Source: Orrella daihaiensis
GTDB lineage: Bacteria; Pseudomonadota; Gammaproteobacteria; Burkholderiales; Burkholderiaceae_B
Direction: 5' to 3'
Length of the DNA: 64,000 bases
Assembly: GCF_022811525.1 (NCBI RefSeq)
Contig: NZ_CP063982.1
Coordinates: 620,001-684,000 of the forward strand
Notes under the pieces: generated by a model
Told to the model about the DNA's origin: nothing
The model's input: only the letters and a program-made list of their open reading frames with translations
The model's database searches: none
Made by a program: the position numbers and the translations under genes
In this document: positions 1 through 8,635 of the stretch, in pieces
Layout of the letters: the number at the start of each line of letters is the position of its first letter
Numbering within the stretch: position 1 is the stretch's first letter

Positions 1-23
1 GTGGTTGGTACGACACTTTCACC

Positions 24-722
24 ATGAACCCCGTAAAAAAACTGCTCGTCGTTGATGATGACCCAGAACTGCGCCAGTTGCTCTCAGGCTATTTGAACAA
101 GCACGGGTTTGATACCTTGCTGGCTGCCGATGCCAATGACCTTGAGAGTTTGATTGCCCGGTTCACCCCCGATCTGGTGGTGCTTGATCGCATGATGCCA
201 GGGCGAGATGGCATGGCAGCGTGCCGGGATTTGCGCGCCCAGGGCGAGGATGTGCCTGTCTTGTTGCTCACAGCCAAAGACGAACCTGTGGACCGTATTA
301 TGGGATTGGAATCCGGTGCCGATGATTATTTGGGCAAGCCTTTTGATCCGCGTGAGCTTTTAGCCAGAATTGAGGCAGTTCTTAGACGCAAGGCCGGCCC
401 TTCGGCATTAAAGCCCAATTCACCCTATAGCTTCGGTCCGTTTAAGTTCGACCCGGTGACTCGCGAGCTTTCGCGCGGTGATGAAGTGATCCGCCTAACC
501 GGCGGGGAGATCAATCTGCTCGAAGCGTTGATTAATCATGCAGGCAAGCCATTGTCGCGTGAGCGCTTATTGGCACTGGCTCGGGATGACGACAGTGGTG
601 AGCGTAACGATCGCGCAATTGATATTGCTATCTTGCGCTTGCGGCGTGCGATTGAAGATGACCCCAAATCCCCACGCTGGATACAGACAGTCTGGGGCAC
701 GGGCTACCGGTTCTCGCCATGA
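24..722 (+). CDS. OmpR-family response regulator
   Basis: DNA-binding response regulator of 232 residues. The receiver domain spans about residues 6-120, with the acidic pair D11/D12, phosphoacceptor D55, T83 and K105-P106 all in place. A winged-helix Trans_reg_C domain covers about residues 130-230 and ends with the usual VWGTGYRF signature. It should accept phosphate from the kinase encoded immediately downstream, whose ATG overlaps this stop codon as ATGA, so the two are translationally coupled. Its targets are unknown. The Spy-like gene 1.4 kb downstream and the phased GTTTC repeats in front of that gene make it a reasonable candidate target (inference). Only 23 bases of upstream sequence are visible, so its promoter lies outside the window. 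Confidence 0.95.
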   Translation: MNPVKKLLVVDDDPELRQLLSGYLNKHGFDTLLAADANDLESLIARFTPDLVVLDRMMPGRDGMAACRDLRAQGEDVPVLLLTAKDEPVDRIMGLESGADDYLGKPFDPRELLARIEAVLRRKAGPSALKPNSPYSFGPFKFDPVTRELSRGDEVIRLTGGEINLLEALINHAGKPLSRERLLALARDDDSGERNDRAIDIAILRLRRAIEDDPKSPRWIQTVWGTGYRFSP

Positions 723-2083
723 GATGGCCTGGTTGGCGTCCACTGGCGTCGCTTCGTTCACGATTGGTGCTCTTGGTGTTAGCGACCTTGCTCGTCGCTC
801 AAGCGTTAACGGTCTATGTCATGGTGACCTACCAGCGCGATGAGTTGCAGACAGCGACAGCCAATTTGTTGGTCACCAGCATCACGACATTAAAGTCTGC
901 CATTTCCATGGTCAGGCCCGAGCGTCAGGCAATGTTTGTGCATCATACTTCGCAAGGGCAGTGGCGATTATTGGACGAGCCGCCACCGCGCGGTGCCCGA
1001 TTTCAATCAGCAGATGGGCTTGAGGCCGGCGCTCAAAATGCGCAAGCCGTTCGGCGTAGCCTGAGGATGCTGTCGCGCGAAGTCAATCGAGCGCTTGGAT
1101 CGACAGCGCGTGTGGCTGTCTCGGCAGGCGCCCAGCCATATCTGTACGTATCATTAGGTGAGAGACCTGGCCAAGCACCGTGGCTTCGCATCCCATTGGA
1201 CCGAATTGACCCGCCCGTCAGGGTGCCGTTCTTGCTTTGGTGGCTGTTGGCGCTGTTTGTCTTGGCCATGATTGCCCTTTGGTTTTCTTGGCACATTACG
1301 CGCCCCATCACCCGACTGGCTAAGGCCACGGACATGCTGGCTAGTGGCCGGCCTGAGCCGGTCAAGCCGTCTGGCCCGACCGAGACCAGACGTTTGGGTG
1401 AACACTTCAATTCAATGCTAGAGGCGCTCGCGCAAACCCAGCAAACTCAACAGACACTGCTCGCGGGCTTGCCGCATGACTTAAAGGGGCCCATGGCCCG
1501 CATGGCCCTGCGCATTGAGATGACTGAAGATCAAGCGCTGAAAGCAGGCCTAAAGCGTGACTTGGCCGACATGCAGCACATGACTGAGCAATTCCTGGAT
1601 TTCTTGCGGGGGCAGGACATCAGCCGTTTGAGGCTTGAGCAGCTAAGACTTGATCGCTGGTTGCAAGAGCAGGTTAACGAACGCCGTCAGTTAGGCCAAG
1701 ACATTGCCTTGATTGGTCATTTACCGATTCTTGAAGTAAGTGCTGACCAAGCTGCCTTGCAGCGCTTGTTGAATAACCTGATTGACAACGCCTTAACCCA
1801 CGGCAAGCCTCCCGTGGAAATTGCACTTGAGCAAATTGATCCCAAGTTCGCTTGCTTGACTGTCTCTGACCATGGCGCAGGGCTTGATCCGTCGCAGTAT
1901 GAGCGAGCCTTCAAGCCCTTCGAGCGCATTGATGCAGCGAGGTCCAGAAGCGGCAATGTGGGCTTGGGTCTAAGCTTGGTCAAAGGCATTGCGATTGCCC
2001 ACGGTGGCTCGGTTAGTTTGGCCGCGCACGCATCTGGTGGGTTGAGCGTGCAAGTCAAGCTACCGTTATCGGGTGGTAATTAG
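719..2083 (+). CDS. EnvZ-type sensor histidine kinase
   Basis: Membrane sensor kinase of 454 residues, partner of the preceding regulator. TM1 lies at about residues 14-36 and TM2 at about 170-190, bounding a periplasmic sensor of some 130 residues. A HAMP segment follows, starting at the ITRPI motif. The phosphoacceptor is H253 in the H-box. That box reads PHDLKGPMAR rather than the common SHDLRTPLTR, a mild divergence that keeps the key HD pair. The ATPase domain has the N box (LLNNLIDNAL), the G1 box (DHGAGLDP) and a GLGLSLV G2 box. It starts inside the regulator's stop codon. The signal is unknown; a periplasmic folding or envelope cue would fit the nearby Spy-like protein, but this is inference. 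Confidence 0.93.
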   Translation: MRWPGWRPLASLRSRLVLLVLATLLVAQALTVYVMVTYQRDELQTATANLLVTSITTLKSAISMVRPERQAMFVHHTSQGQWRLLDEPPPRGARFQSADGLEAGAQNAQAVRRSLRMLSREVNRALGSTARVAVSAGAQPYLYVSLGERPGQAPWLRIPLDRIDPPVRVPFLLWWLLALFVLAMIALWFSWHITRPITRLAKATDMLASGRPEPVKPSGPTETRRLGEHFNSMLEALAQTQQTQQTLLAGLPHDLKGPMARMALRIEMTEDQALKAGLKRDLADMQHMTEQFLDFLRGQDISRLRLEQLRLDRWLQEQVNERRQLGQDIALIGHLPILEVSADQAALQRLLNNLIDNALTHGKPPVEIALEQIDPKFACLTVSDHGAGLDPSQYERAFKPFERIDAARSRSGNVGLGLSLVKGIAIAHGGSVSLAAHASGGLSVQVKLPLSGGN

Positions 2084-2101
2084 TCCGTTTAAAAAGAACA
2101 G

Positions 2102-2119
2102 AGGCCTCTTTCGAGGCCT
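2102..2119 (-). terminator. Intrinsic terminator of the spy-like gene
   Basis: A perfect 7-bp GC-rich stem (2102-2108 with 2113-2119) has a 4-base loop. Read on the minus strand it is followed by a CTGTTCTTTTT tract, so it best serves the spy-like gene ending at 2153. On the plus strand, after the kinase, the T tract is missing, so termination there would be weaker. Confidence 0.7.
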
Positions 2120-2152
2120 GCTTGGGTTGGCTAGTCTTCGTTGGGTTGCGGA

Positions 2153-2662
2153 TTAGCTTTGCTTGGACTTTTTGCTCTGGACTTTGGATTGCATGTAGTC
2201 CTGGACCACGGACTTTTGCTCATCTGAGAGCGTGTCCCAGAAACCAAGCCACTGCTGTTGAATGCTCTGACGCGCTTGCTGCATTTTTCCCATGCGTTCG
2301 TCTTGTTGCTTGAACATTTCACGTGGGTCAAATTTGCCTGACTCAGTGGCTGATTTGCGTTGCTCGCGAGCATCACGCATGGTCTCGCGCATGCTGTCGC
2401 GCATGGCCTTGCTTGCTGTTTGTGCATCAAAGAATGCGGCTTTTTGAGCGTCAGTCAGGTTCAGTTTCTCAATCACAGCACTTGGCAGTTGCATCATGCC
2501 ACCACGCTGCTTTTGTCCATGTTCCATGCGTGCCGATTTGTCATTGCAGCTGCCTTTGCCCATTTTGTCGCCATGGCCACCGCCATAGGCCAATACAGCA
2601 CCGGAAGCCAGCGCCATCGATAAGCCGGCGATCGCGGAACGAGCAAATTTACGGTTTGTCAT
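2153..2662 (-). CDS. Spy/CpxP-like LTXXQ periplasmic protein
   Basis: Small exported protein of 169 residues. The N-terminus is a typical Sec signal peptide with a probable cut after residue 25 (ALA). The mature part is highly charged, Met/Gln-rich and predicted helical. It carries an LTDAQ motif near residue 70 and an LSDEQ motif near residue 148, the paired LTXXQ signature of the Spy/CpxP fold. Family members act as periplasmic chaperones or as sensors of envelope or metal stress. A good ribosome site (AAGGAG) precedes the ATG. Its upstream region holds four helically phased GTTTC elements, which suggests control by an OmpR-type regulator such as the one encoded at 24-722. Confidence 0.85.
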   Translation of the reverse strand: MTNRKFARSAIAGLSMALASGAVLAYGGGHGDKMGKGSCNDKSARMEHGQKQRGGMMQLPSAVIEKLNLTDAQKAAFFDAQTASKAMRDSMRETMRDAREQRKSATESGKFDPREMFKQQDERMGKMQQARQSIQQQWLGFWDTLSDEQKSVVQDYMQSKVQSKKSKQS

Positions 2663-2709
2663 GTCATTTCTCCTTGATCAGTTGACAATTGCATTGTCTG
2701 ACCGAGACG

Positions 2710-2755
2710 GTTTCGAAGTTGTTTCGTTCTGAAAGTAGTTGTTTCAGATGGTTTC
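2710..2755. promoter_or_regulatory. Phased GTTTC repeats, likely regulator operator
   Basis: Four copies of GTTTC start at 2710, 2721, 2741 and 2751. A reverse-complement copy-like element (GAAAG) sits at 2731. The spacing of 10, 11 and 20 bases places all of them on one face of the helix. The array lies between the divergent spy-like and antiporter genes, about 50-90 bases upstream of the spy ATG. OmpR-family regulators bind direct repeats about 10-11 bp apart, so this is a plausible binding site. Which regulator binds it is not shown. Confidence 0.5.
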
Positions 2756-2827
2756 AGGTTATTGGATGTTTGATAAGGGGCTCAGGTTATATTTCCAGAA
2801 AATCAACGTGTTAAGGCGTAATTAATC

Positions 2828-3910
2828 GTGTTGTCAGCTATTTTCTTTTTTGTGGCGGGACTGGCTTTGTTAGTGGTGGGTGCCAATGCACTGGTCAGCG
2901 GCGCCAGCAAATTGGCTTTGTCGTTTGGCTTGTCACCGTTAGTGGTTGGACTGACCGTGGTTGCCTTTGGCACGAGTGCACCAGAAATGGCTGTGTCCAC
3001 GGGTGCCGTACTTGCTGGTCAAGGGGATGTCGCTGTCGGTAACGTGATTGGCAGCAATATTTTCAATATCCTCGTGATTTTGGGTTTGAGCGCAGTGATT
3101 GTGCCGCTAGCGGTGCATGTTCAGGTCATCCGCCAGGAGATGCCGATCATGATCGGATCAGCCCTGCTGTTTATGGCGTTCAGTCTTGATGGGGTGATTA
3201 CATTTCTTGAGGGAGCCATCATGCTTGCCCTGCTAGTGGCTTACACGGCGTTTCTGGTGATTCAGGCGCGCCGTGCCCCTGCGCAGGCAGCTGCCGACTA
3301 CGAGGCTGAGCTGCCTGCGGGTCGGCCCCAGGGCTGGATGGGCAAATGGTATGTGCAAGTCTGGTTCGTGATCGCTGGCTTGATGATGCTGGTGCAGGGT
3401 GCAGAGTGGTTAGTGGAATCTGCTGTTACTTTTGCGCGCGCACTTGGCTTGAGCGAACTCATCATAGGTCTAACCATTGTGGCAGCTGGTACTTCCTTGC
3501 CTGAAGTCGCTGCTTCGTTGGCGGCGGCCTTTAAGGGCGAGCGCGACATGGCAGTTGGTAATGTGGTCGGCAGTTGCGTCTTTAACATCCTGGGCTGCGT
3601 TGGCCTCGGAGGTCTGGCAGCTGGCATTGACGGTTTGCCGGTGGCGACATCAGTTTTGAATTTTGATTTGTGGGTGATGTTGGCAGCGTTTATCGCTTGC
3701 TTGCCTGTATTTTTATCTGGCAGAGAAATCGCTCGCTGGGAGGGGGGTGTGTTCGTGGGTTACTACGTGGCGTATGTGGCCTATCTGATCTTAAGCGCAC
3801 AGGAACACAGCGTGTTACCCGCTTATTCGTCGGTTATGTTGAGTTTTGTTCTGCCGATTACCATCATCACGCTGGTGGTGGTCAGTATTCGGCAGACAAA
3901 GACTCAATGA
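2828..3910 (+). CDS. CaCA-family calcium/sodium antiporter (YrbG-like)
   Basis: Inner-membrane cation exchanger of 360 residues with ten or eleven predicted membrane segments. The two inverted alpha repeats of the family are clear. The first has GTSAPEMAVS (48-57) and GNVIGSNIFN (71-80), and the second has GTSLPEVAAS (221-230) followed by GNVVGSCVFN. The acidic residues in the two PE motifs form the ion site in this superfamily. Length and architecture match bacterial YrbG-type exchangers. The start is a GTG with only a distant AAGG upstream. Whether it moves Ca2+, Na+ or another ion cannot be read from sequence. It is divergent from the spy-like gene and shares its regulatory region. Confidence 0.88.
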   Translation: MLSAIFFFVAGLALLVVGANALVSGASKLALSFGLSPLVVGLTVVAFGTSAPEMAVSTGAVLAGQGDVAVGNVIGSNIFNILVILGLSAVIVPLAVHVQVIRQEMPIMIGSALLFMAFSLDGVITFLEGAIMLALLVAYTAFLVIQARRAPAQAAADYEAELPAGRPQGWMGKWYVQVWFVIAGLMMLVQGAEWLVESAVTFARALGLSELIIGLTIVAAGTSLPEVAASLAAAFKGERDMAVGNVVGSCVFNILGCVGLGGLAAGIDGLPVATSVLNFDLWVMLAAFIACLPVFLSGREIARWEGGVFVGYYVAYVAYLILSAQEHSVLPAYSSVMLSFVLPITIITLVVVSIRQTKTQ

Positions 3911-3921
3911 TGAGACATTAT

Positions 3922-4515
3922 TCAGATCGGGTCTAGACCAAGTACCGAGCGAAATCGATTCTTGATATGTACGCCATCACGAATCGGTAAAGCCTTGGGC
4001 ACATCGTCTGCTCTCACCAGAACCTGAAACAAGCTAGTCTGTGTCGGCGCCTGAACGCAAGTGCTTATGTCTGTTAGTTTGCTTTGATCTGTGACCAGAT
4101 GGCTGTTGGCGATTGAGCAGGCTTTAGCGACTGCAACCAAATCGGTACCCAGACTGGTGTGGCTGTGTTGCATCCCGGTCTCACCGAAATGTCCATTGTC
4201 CAGAATGACGAGCGTCAGATTCTTTGGTTGTTGGGCGCCGACGGTCGCTAAGGTCCCCAAGCCCATCAGCTGTTCACCGTCGCCAGTGAGCACCACAATT
4301 GACTTTGCTGGCTGCGCTAGCGCAAGCCCCAAACCAATGCCAGCTGCGCCGCCCATGGCACCCCACAAATAGAAGTTTTCGGGGCGGTCACCTGCAGCAA
4401 ACAAGTCGTATGTTGATGAACCTAGCCCAGCAACAAATAGGGCATTTGGGCAGGCCTTGACGAGCGCAGCTACGAATTCACGGCGATTGATGGTTGGGTT
4501 AATAGAGTGACTCAT
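3922..4515 (-). CDS. ThDP decarboxylase beta subunit (sulfo-/phosphonopyruvate type)
   Basis: C-terminal, pyrophosphate-binding half of a two-subunit thiamine diphosphate enzyme, 197 residues. The ThDP/Mg motif begins with GDGEQ (78-82) and ends at DNGHFGETG (106-114), which resembles sulfopyruvate decarboxylase ComE and phosphonopyruvate decarboxylases. The ATG at 4515 is preferred over an in-frame ATG at 4536 because it has CAAGGA nine bases upstream and does not overlap the alpha gene. Gene order alpha then beta, with overlapping regulatory signals, indicates one heteromeric enzyme. It would decarboxylate a 3-substituted pyruvate to the aldehyde. The actual substrate is not evident, since no sulfolactate or phosphonate genes are adjacent. 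Confidence 0.8.
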   Translation of the reverse strand: MSHSINPTINRREFVAALVKACPNALFVAGLGSSTYDLFAAGDRPENFYLWGAMGGAAGIGLGLALAQPAKSIVVLTGDGEQLMGLGTLATVGAQQPKNLTLVILDNGHFGETGMQHSHTSLGTDLVAVAKACSIANSHLVTDQSKLTDISTCVQAPTQTSLFQVLVRADDVPKALPIRDGVHIKNRFRSVLGLDPI

Positions 4516-4520
4516 AACGA

Positions 4521-5057
4521 TTAATCCTTGGTCCATTTTTTACGGCCAATCAGGCGCTGTGAAATCAGGACAGCGACTTGCTCACCAGCCACGAAGGCTG
4601 AATCTAGGGCAGCGGAGACGACATCCTCGACCTCGGCGGGGTCGGTAACGCGCAGAACCCGAAATCCCATCATCTGCAAGCAGCCTTCGGTGGCCTTGCT
4701 CATTGGTGTTTGCCAGGGGTTAAATTCAGCGTATTCGCCGCGCATGGTGATGATCGTTAGAAACGGAATGCGACAGCTATTGAGCAAGGAGAACATATTG
4801 ATGCAATTACCAACGCCACTGCTTTGCATCAGCAGAACGGACCGCTCACCACCAAGCCAGGCACCGGTGTTGATGGCTACGCCTTCTTCCTCGGTGGTCA
4901 GCACGACCGCTTTGATGTTTGGGTCAGCTTGCGCCTTTTGGATGACATGGGCGTGACCGGCATCGGGCACATAGGTAACTTGTTTGATGTCGCCAGCTTT
5001 CAGAACATTAAAGATATCTTCCTTCCAGCCAGCAATGCTAGTGTCAGATGCGCTCAT
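4521..5057 (-). CDS. ThDP decarboxylase alpha subunit (sulfo-/phosphonopyruvate type)
   Basis: N-terminal, pyrimidine-binding half of a split ThDP decarboxylase, 178 residues. The acidic cluster TTEEEG (54-59) supplies the conserved glutamate that activates the cofactor. A following stretch (SSGVGNCINMFSLL) matches the PYR domain of the ComD/Ppd group. It ends five bases before the beta subunit start and lies downstream of an MFS carrier in the same direction. Together they look like an uptake-plus-decarboxylation unit. Substrate assignment as sulfopyruvate or phosphonopyruvate is family-level only; many environmental homologues of this pair have unknown substrates. Confidence 0.8.
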   Translation of the reverse strand: MSASDTSIAGWKEDIFNVLKAGDIKQVTYVPDAGHAHVIQKAQADPNIKAVVLTTEEEGVAINTGAWLGGERSVLLMQSSGVGNCINMFSLLNSCRIPFLTIITMRGEYAEFNPWQTPMSKATEGCLQMMGFRVLRVTDPAEVEDVVSAALDSAFVAGEQVAVLISQRLIGRKKWTKD

Positions 5058-5091
5058 TGATTAACTCTGTACTTGGTTAGCGATCCGTTGT

Positions 5092-6396
5092 TTATACCGG
5101 AGTCGCGGACCTTGATCCAGTTGTTTCATCCTTTGCTTCAGTAGCAGCACTCGTCGGTGGTTTGGCATTTGGCGGCAGCGGCCGCTTGGCCATCCAAAAA
5201 ACAACCGCGCCGATCAGCGCAATACCAGACAAAATCGTAAAGCCAAGCTCATAGTCACCTGTGGCATCGCCCAAAATACCAGCCACCAACGGCCCAATGC
5301 TTTGCCCAAAAGCACTTACCATAGCCGAGACTCCCAAGATCATGCCGATGGCACGCCGCCCAAAATAGTCTGCGCGAATGGCCTGCATGAAGGGGCCTCT
5401 GAGTCCCCAGGCGAATCCATGCGCAATGGCGAAATACATGAGCTCGATCACGCCAGTGGCATAGGTCAATACGAATAGAGCGCTGGCGTGAAGCAACATG
5501 CAGGCTGCTGCTACCATGCGCTTCTCAAATTTGTCGCCAAGGTAACCGCCCATCAAGACACCAAAGACCTGAAACCCAGTCATGATCATGATGAAGACAG
5601 ACGCTTGTGAAATCGAATATCCCAGCGATAGCCGCATATGGTTAATCGCATGAGTGTTGACTGTCATCACGACGATCAGTGCGATTGCATGTCCAGCAGC
5701 CAGCAACCAGAAAGCTTTGGTTTTCAAAGCCTGGCGAGCGGTGAAGTCAGGTTCTGGCGTAGCCGGTTTGTTGGCTGATTGTTGTTTGGATTCGGCTTTG
5801 CTGTCGATACCGTCGACGACCTCGCCAAAGTCTTCTGGTCGCCTGCGAAACATGCTGGCTAGCGGGTAACCGATCAATAAAGTAACAACGCCGCTGCCAA
5901 GAGCAGTTGCACGCCACCCAAATAATTCAATTGAACCGGCAATGATGGGCACAAATACGCCACCCATGGCAAATCCCAGTCCAACAATGGATAATGCGCG
6001 TGCACGTTTTTTTTCAAACCACTGGATGATGGCAACATTTAAGGGAAAGTAACCGGCCATGGATGCACCCACGGCAATAATGGCGATGTTGATGTAAAAG
6101 CCAAACAAGGTGTCGATTTGGCTCAAACCAATAAAACCCATCCCAAACATGATGACGCCAATCTTGATCACGCCCTTGGAGCCAAATCGATCCAGAAACC
6201 AGCCAAGTACAGGACCCAGTAGGGCTGCTTCCATGGATAACATGGCCGATCCGGCAGAAAGGGACGTTTTGCTCCAGCCCATTTCGGTGGTCAGTACCGC
6301 CACGTAAGCACCAAAAGCTTGATGCAGCATCATGGCTTGAATAATCTGCAAGCCGCAGGCTGCAAAAGCCATCTTCCAGCCGTAAAAAATCTTCAT
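5092..6396 (-). CDS. MFS transporter, OFA/monocarboxylate-type
   Basis: Twelve-segment major facilitator of 434 residues. Its N-terminal segment (YGWKMAFAACGLQ) and the central loop between helices 6 and 7 resemble oxalate/formate and monocarboxylate porters. The loop holds the sequence RRRPEDFG, common in this group. Its ATG overlaps the stop of the upstream glycosyltransferase as ATGA, and a 34-base gap separates it from the decarboxylase genes. It probably imports or exports a small organic acid linked to the decarboxylase. That link rests on gene order alone. Confidence 0.85.
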   Translation of the reverse strand: MKIFYGWKMAFAACGLQIIQAMMLHQAFGAYVAVLTTEMGWSKTSLSAGSAMLSMEAALLGPVLGWFLDRFGSKGVIKIGVIMFGMGFIGLSQIDTLFGFYINIAIIAVGASMAGYFPLNVAIIQWFEKKRARALSIVGLGFAMGGVFVPIIAGSIELFGWRATALGSGVVTLLIGYPLASMFRRRPEDFGEVVDGIDSKAESKQQSANKPATPEPDFTARQALKTKAFWLLAAGHAIALIVVMTVNTHAINHMRLSLGYSISQASVFIMIMTGFQVFGVLMGGYLGDKFEKRMVAAACMLLHASALFVLTYATGVIELMYFAIAHGFAWGLRGPFMQAIRADYFGRRAIGMILGVSAMVSAFGQSIGPLVAGILGDATGDYELGFTILSGIALIGAVVFWMAKRPLPPNAKPPTSAATEAKDETTGSRSATPV

Positions 6397-7463
6397 GGTG
6401 TGCGGTCAGACGTTGAACGGTTGATCATGATTGAGGCGAGAACCTCTTGAGCATTTAAGCTCTCTATGTTGGCAAGGTTGACACACTGCTTCCCAAGGCA
6501 GCCGTAATGCATTGGTGAGGTCGCTGTAAACAGGCCAATACAACGAGCACCCGCAGCATCTGCCAGGTGCAGTGGTCCAGTATCACCACAAATAAATAGA
6601 TCACAGGCTGCTAGAAATGCGCCTAGGTGGCGAAAATTTGACGACTGCCAGGTCAATGTCCCGGTGATGAGCGGGGTAGTGACATCAGGACTGAGAATTT
6701 CGACCCATGTAATGGGTTCGTTGGCTGCGGCGTCAAACTTGCGTCGAATGGTGTGCCAGCCTTCGTCAGCAATGATCTTTTTGCCTCTGGCACCACGAAA
6801 GTAGGCAATGCACAAACCGGTTTGGTCACGGAGTTGTTTGACTTCACGTTCTGCTTGATGCTTCTCTTCCGGTGTCAAAGTCATTAAATGGTTGACGTTC
6901 ACTGGGGCTGTTGACTCATTGAGCAAAGCCAGAGGGGTTAACGCTGCGTGTGGGCTTGCGTTTTCACCATGGACTGCGTGGGGATAGACTCTGAGCGTCC
7001 TGCTGTCAGCAAAAGTGACTTTGTTGCGCGCGTGGATCAGTGCGCCGATGATGATGTCCGTGGACGATGGGTGCGGCATGAGCAATAGGTCATACGGTTG
7101 TTTGCGACATCCCCGGAGTGTTTTAAAAAATTGCCACGCACTGGTGAATGCAAAGTGCGACACCCAGATTTTGTTTAATGACATTGCATCAAAGACTCTC
7201 GCTTGCGACGGTGCAATCACCATTAATTCAACTTTTGCTGTCGGATACGTTTGTTTAACGGCATTCAGAAATGGCAACAGGAAATACATGTTGCCAATGC
7301 GCTTATTGTTTCTTAGTACCAGTATGCGACGGATGTCTGAGGTATCCAGACGTTCATGTAACAAAAATTTATCTCGTCCAATCAAACCGTAGAGCCACGC
7401 GTTTACCCCTTCCGTATACCGACGGCGGAATTGATCAAAGCGGCGCAACAGATTTCTGAACAT
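6393..7463 (-). CDS. Glycosyltransferase family 9 (heptosyltransferase-like)
   Basis: GT-B fold glycosyltransferase of about 356 residues, related to ADP-heptose:LPS heptosyltransferases. The N-terminal strand (ILVLRNNKRIGNMYFLLPFL) and the donor-site motif CGDTGPLHLADAAG near the C-terminus are typical. It probably adds a sugar to lipopolysaccharide core at the inner face of the inner membrane. The ATG at 7463 is chosen; an in-frame TTG at 7496 would add 11 residues, and neither has a strong ribosome site. It shares a 100-base divergent promoter region with the dehydrogenase at 7565. It is odd that it heads an operon of a carrier and a decarboxylase, to which it has no obvious metabolic tie. 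Confidence 0.82.
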   Translation of the reverse strand: MFRNLLRRFDQFRRRYTEGVNAWLYGLIGRDKFLLHERLDTSDIRRILVLRNNKRIGNMYFLLPFLNAVKQTYPTAKVELMVIAPSQARVFDAMSLNKIWVSHFAFTSAWQFFKTLRGCRKQPYDLLLMPHPSSTDIIIGALIHARNKVTFADSRTLRVYPHAVHGENASPHAALTPLALLNESTAPVNVNHLMTLTPEEKHQAEREVKQLRDQTGLCIAYFRGARGKKIIADEGWHTIRRKFDAAANEPITWVEILSPDVTTPLITGTLTWQSSNFRHLGAFLAACDLFICGDTGPLHLADAAGARCIGLFTATSPMHYGCLGKQCVNLANIESLNAQEVLASIMINRSTSDRTP

Positions 7464-7564
7464 GGGTAGGAAGTGAGGGGCTGCAAATTGCAGCAAGTTG
7501 TAATCTTAGTACAGTGAATGCCGACTGCTATAGTGATTCGAATGAATTAATTGAGAGCTTTTGT

Positions 7565-8635
7565 ATGACAAAAACCTATCGCATTGCCATGATTCCTGGT
7601 GATGGTATTGGCAAAGAGGTCATTCCTCAAGGACAGTGTGTTTTACAAGCGTTAGCTCAAAAAACGCGCAGAGCCCAATTCGAGTTTGAATCATTTGATT
7701 GGGGAGGTGACTACTACCGCAAACATGGTGTCATGATGCCTGACAGTGGAGTGCAAACCTTAAAGTCATTTGATGCGATTTTGTTTGGCTCGGCTGGCGA
7801 TCCGGACATTCCCGATCACATTACGCTTTGGGGGTTGCGCTTAAAGATCTGCCAGGGTCTGGATCAGTATGCCAATGTCAGGCCTACCAGAATCCTGCGA
7901 GGCATTGATGCACCGCTTAAACGTTGTGGACCCGAGGATCTGGACTGGGTGATTGTGCGAGAGAACACGGAGGGTGAATACGCCGGAGTTGGTGGTCGTG
8001 TGCATCAAGGACATCCCATTGAGGTGGCCACGGATGTCAGTATGATGACACGCGCCGGTGTGACACGGATCTTGCGATATGCGTTCGAGTTGGCACGTTC
8101 GCGGCCGCGCAAACAATTAACCGTAGTGACTAAATCCAACGCCCAACGTCATGCCATGGTGATGTGGGATGAGATTGCCAATGAAGTGGCGAAAGACTTC
8201 CCGGATGTGACCTGGGACAAAGAGTTGGTAGATGCGGCTACTGCCCGGATGGTCAATAAGCCTAGATCAATCGACACCCTGGTTGCATCGAATTTACATG
8301 CGGATATTTTGAGTGATTTGGCAGCAGCCCTAGCAGGCAGCCTTGGTATCGCCCCGACAGGGAACCTCGACCCCGAACGACGATACCCATCCATGTTTGA
8401 GCCGATTCACGGTTCGGCATTTGACATCATGGGTAAAGGTTTGGCTAATCCGATTGGCACCTTTTGGTCAGCAGTCATGATGCTTGAGCATCTCGGTGAA
8501 CAAGAAATGGCCGATCGACTGATGGCCGCGATTGAAGCAGTGACAGCCGATCGGTCTAATCACACCAGAGATCTTGGTGGAGCGGCCACCACCGAAGCGG
8601 TGACGGCCGCTGTACTCAGAGCCTTAGACGTCTAG
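7565..8635 (+). CDS. Tartrate/D-malate-type beta-decarboxylating dehydrogenase
   Basis: NAD-dependent decarboxylating dehydrogenase of 356 residues in the isopropylmalate/isocitrate/tartrate family. Visible motifs are PGDGIG (11-16), ENTEGEYAG (133-141), NLHADILSDLAAALAGS and the EPIHGSAFDI nucleotide-binding segment. The last, together with the GKGLANPIGT stretch, favours the TtuC/DmlA subgroup over LeuB. Expected reactions are oxidation of tartrate and/or oxidative decarboxylation of D-malate. An in-frame ATG at 7514 would add 17 residues that do not look like the family, so 7565 is preferred. Its TAG stop overlaps the stop of the convergent metY inside a single CTAG. Confidence 0.87.
   Translation: MTKTYRIAMIPGDGIGKEVIPQGQCVLQALAQKTRRAQFEFESFDWGGDYYRKHGVMMPDSGVQTLKSFDAILFGSAGDPDIPDHITLWGLRLKICQGLDQYANVRPTRILRGIDAPLKRCGPEDLDWVIVRENTEGEYAGVGGRVHQGHPIEVATDVSMMTRAGVTRILRYAFELARSRPRKQLTVVTKSNAQRHAMVMWDEIANEVAKDFPDVTWDKELVDAATARMVNKPRSIDTLVASNLHADILSDLAAALAGSLGIAPTGNLDPERRYPSMFEPIHGSAFDIMGKGLANPIGTFWSAVMMLEHLGEQEMADRLMAAIEAVTADRSNHTRDLGGAATTEAVTAAVLRALDV

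Noticed and set aside
8632..8635. Overlapping stops in one CTAG between the dehydrogenase and metY
   Set aside because: Real, but convergent genes with overlapping stop codons are common; no function implied.
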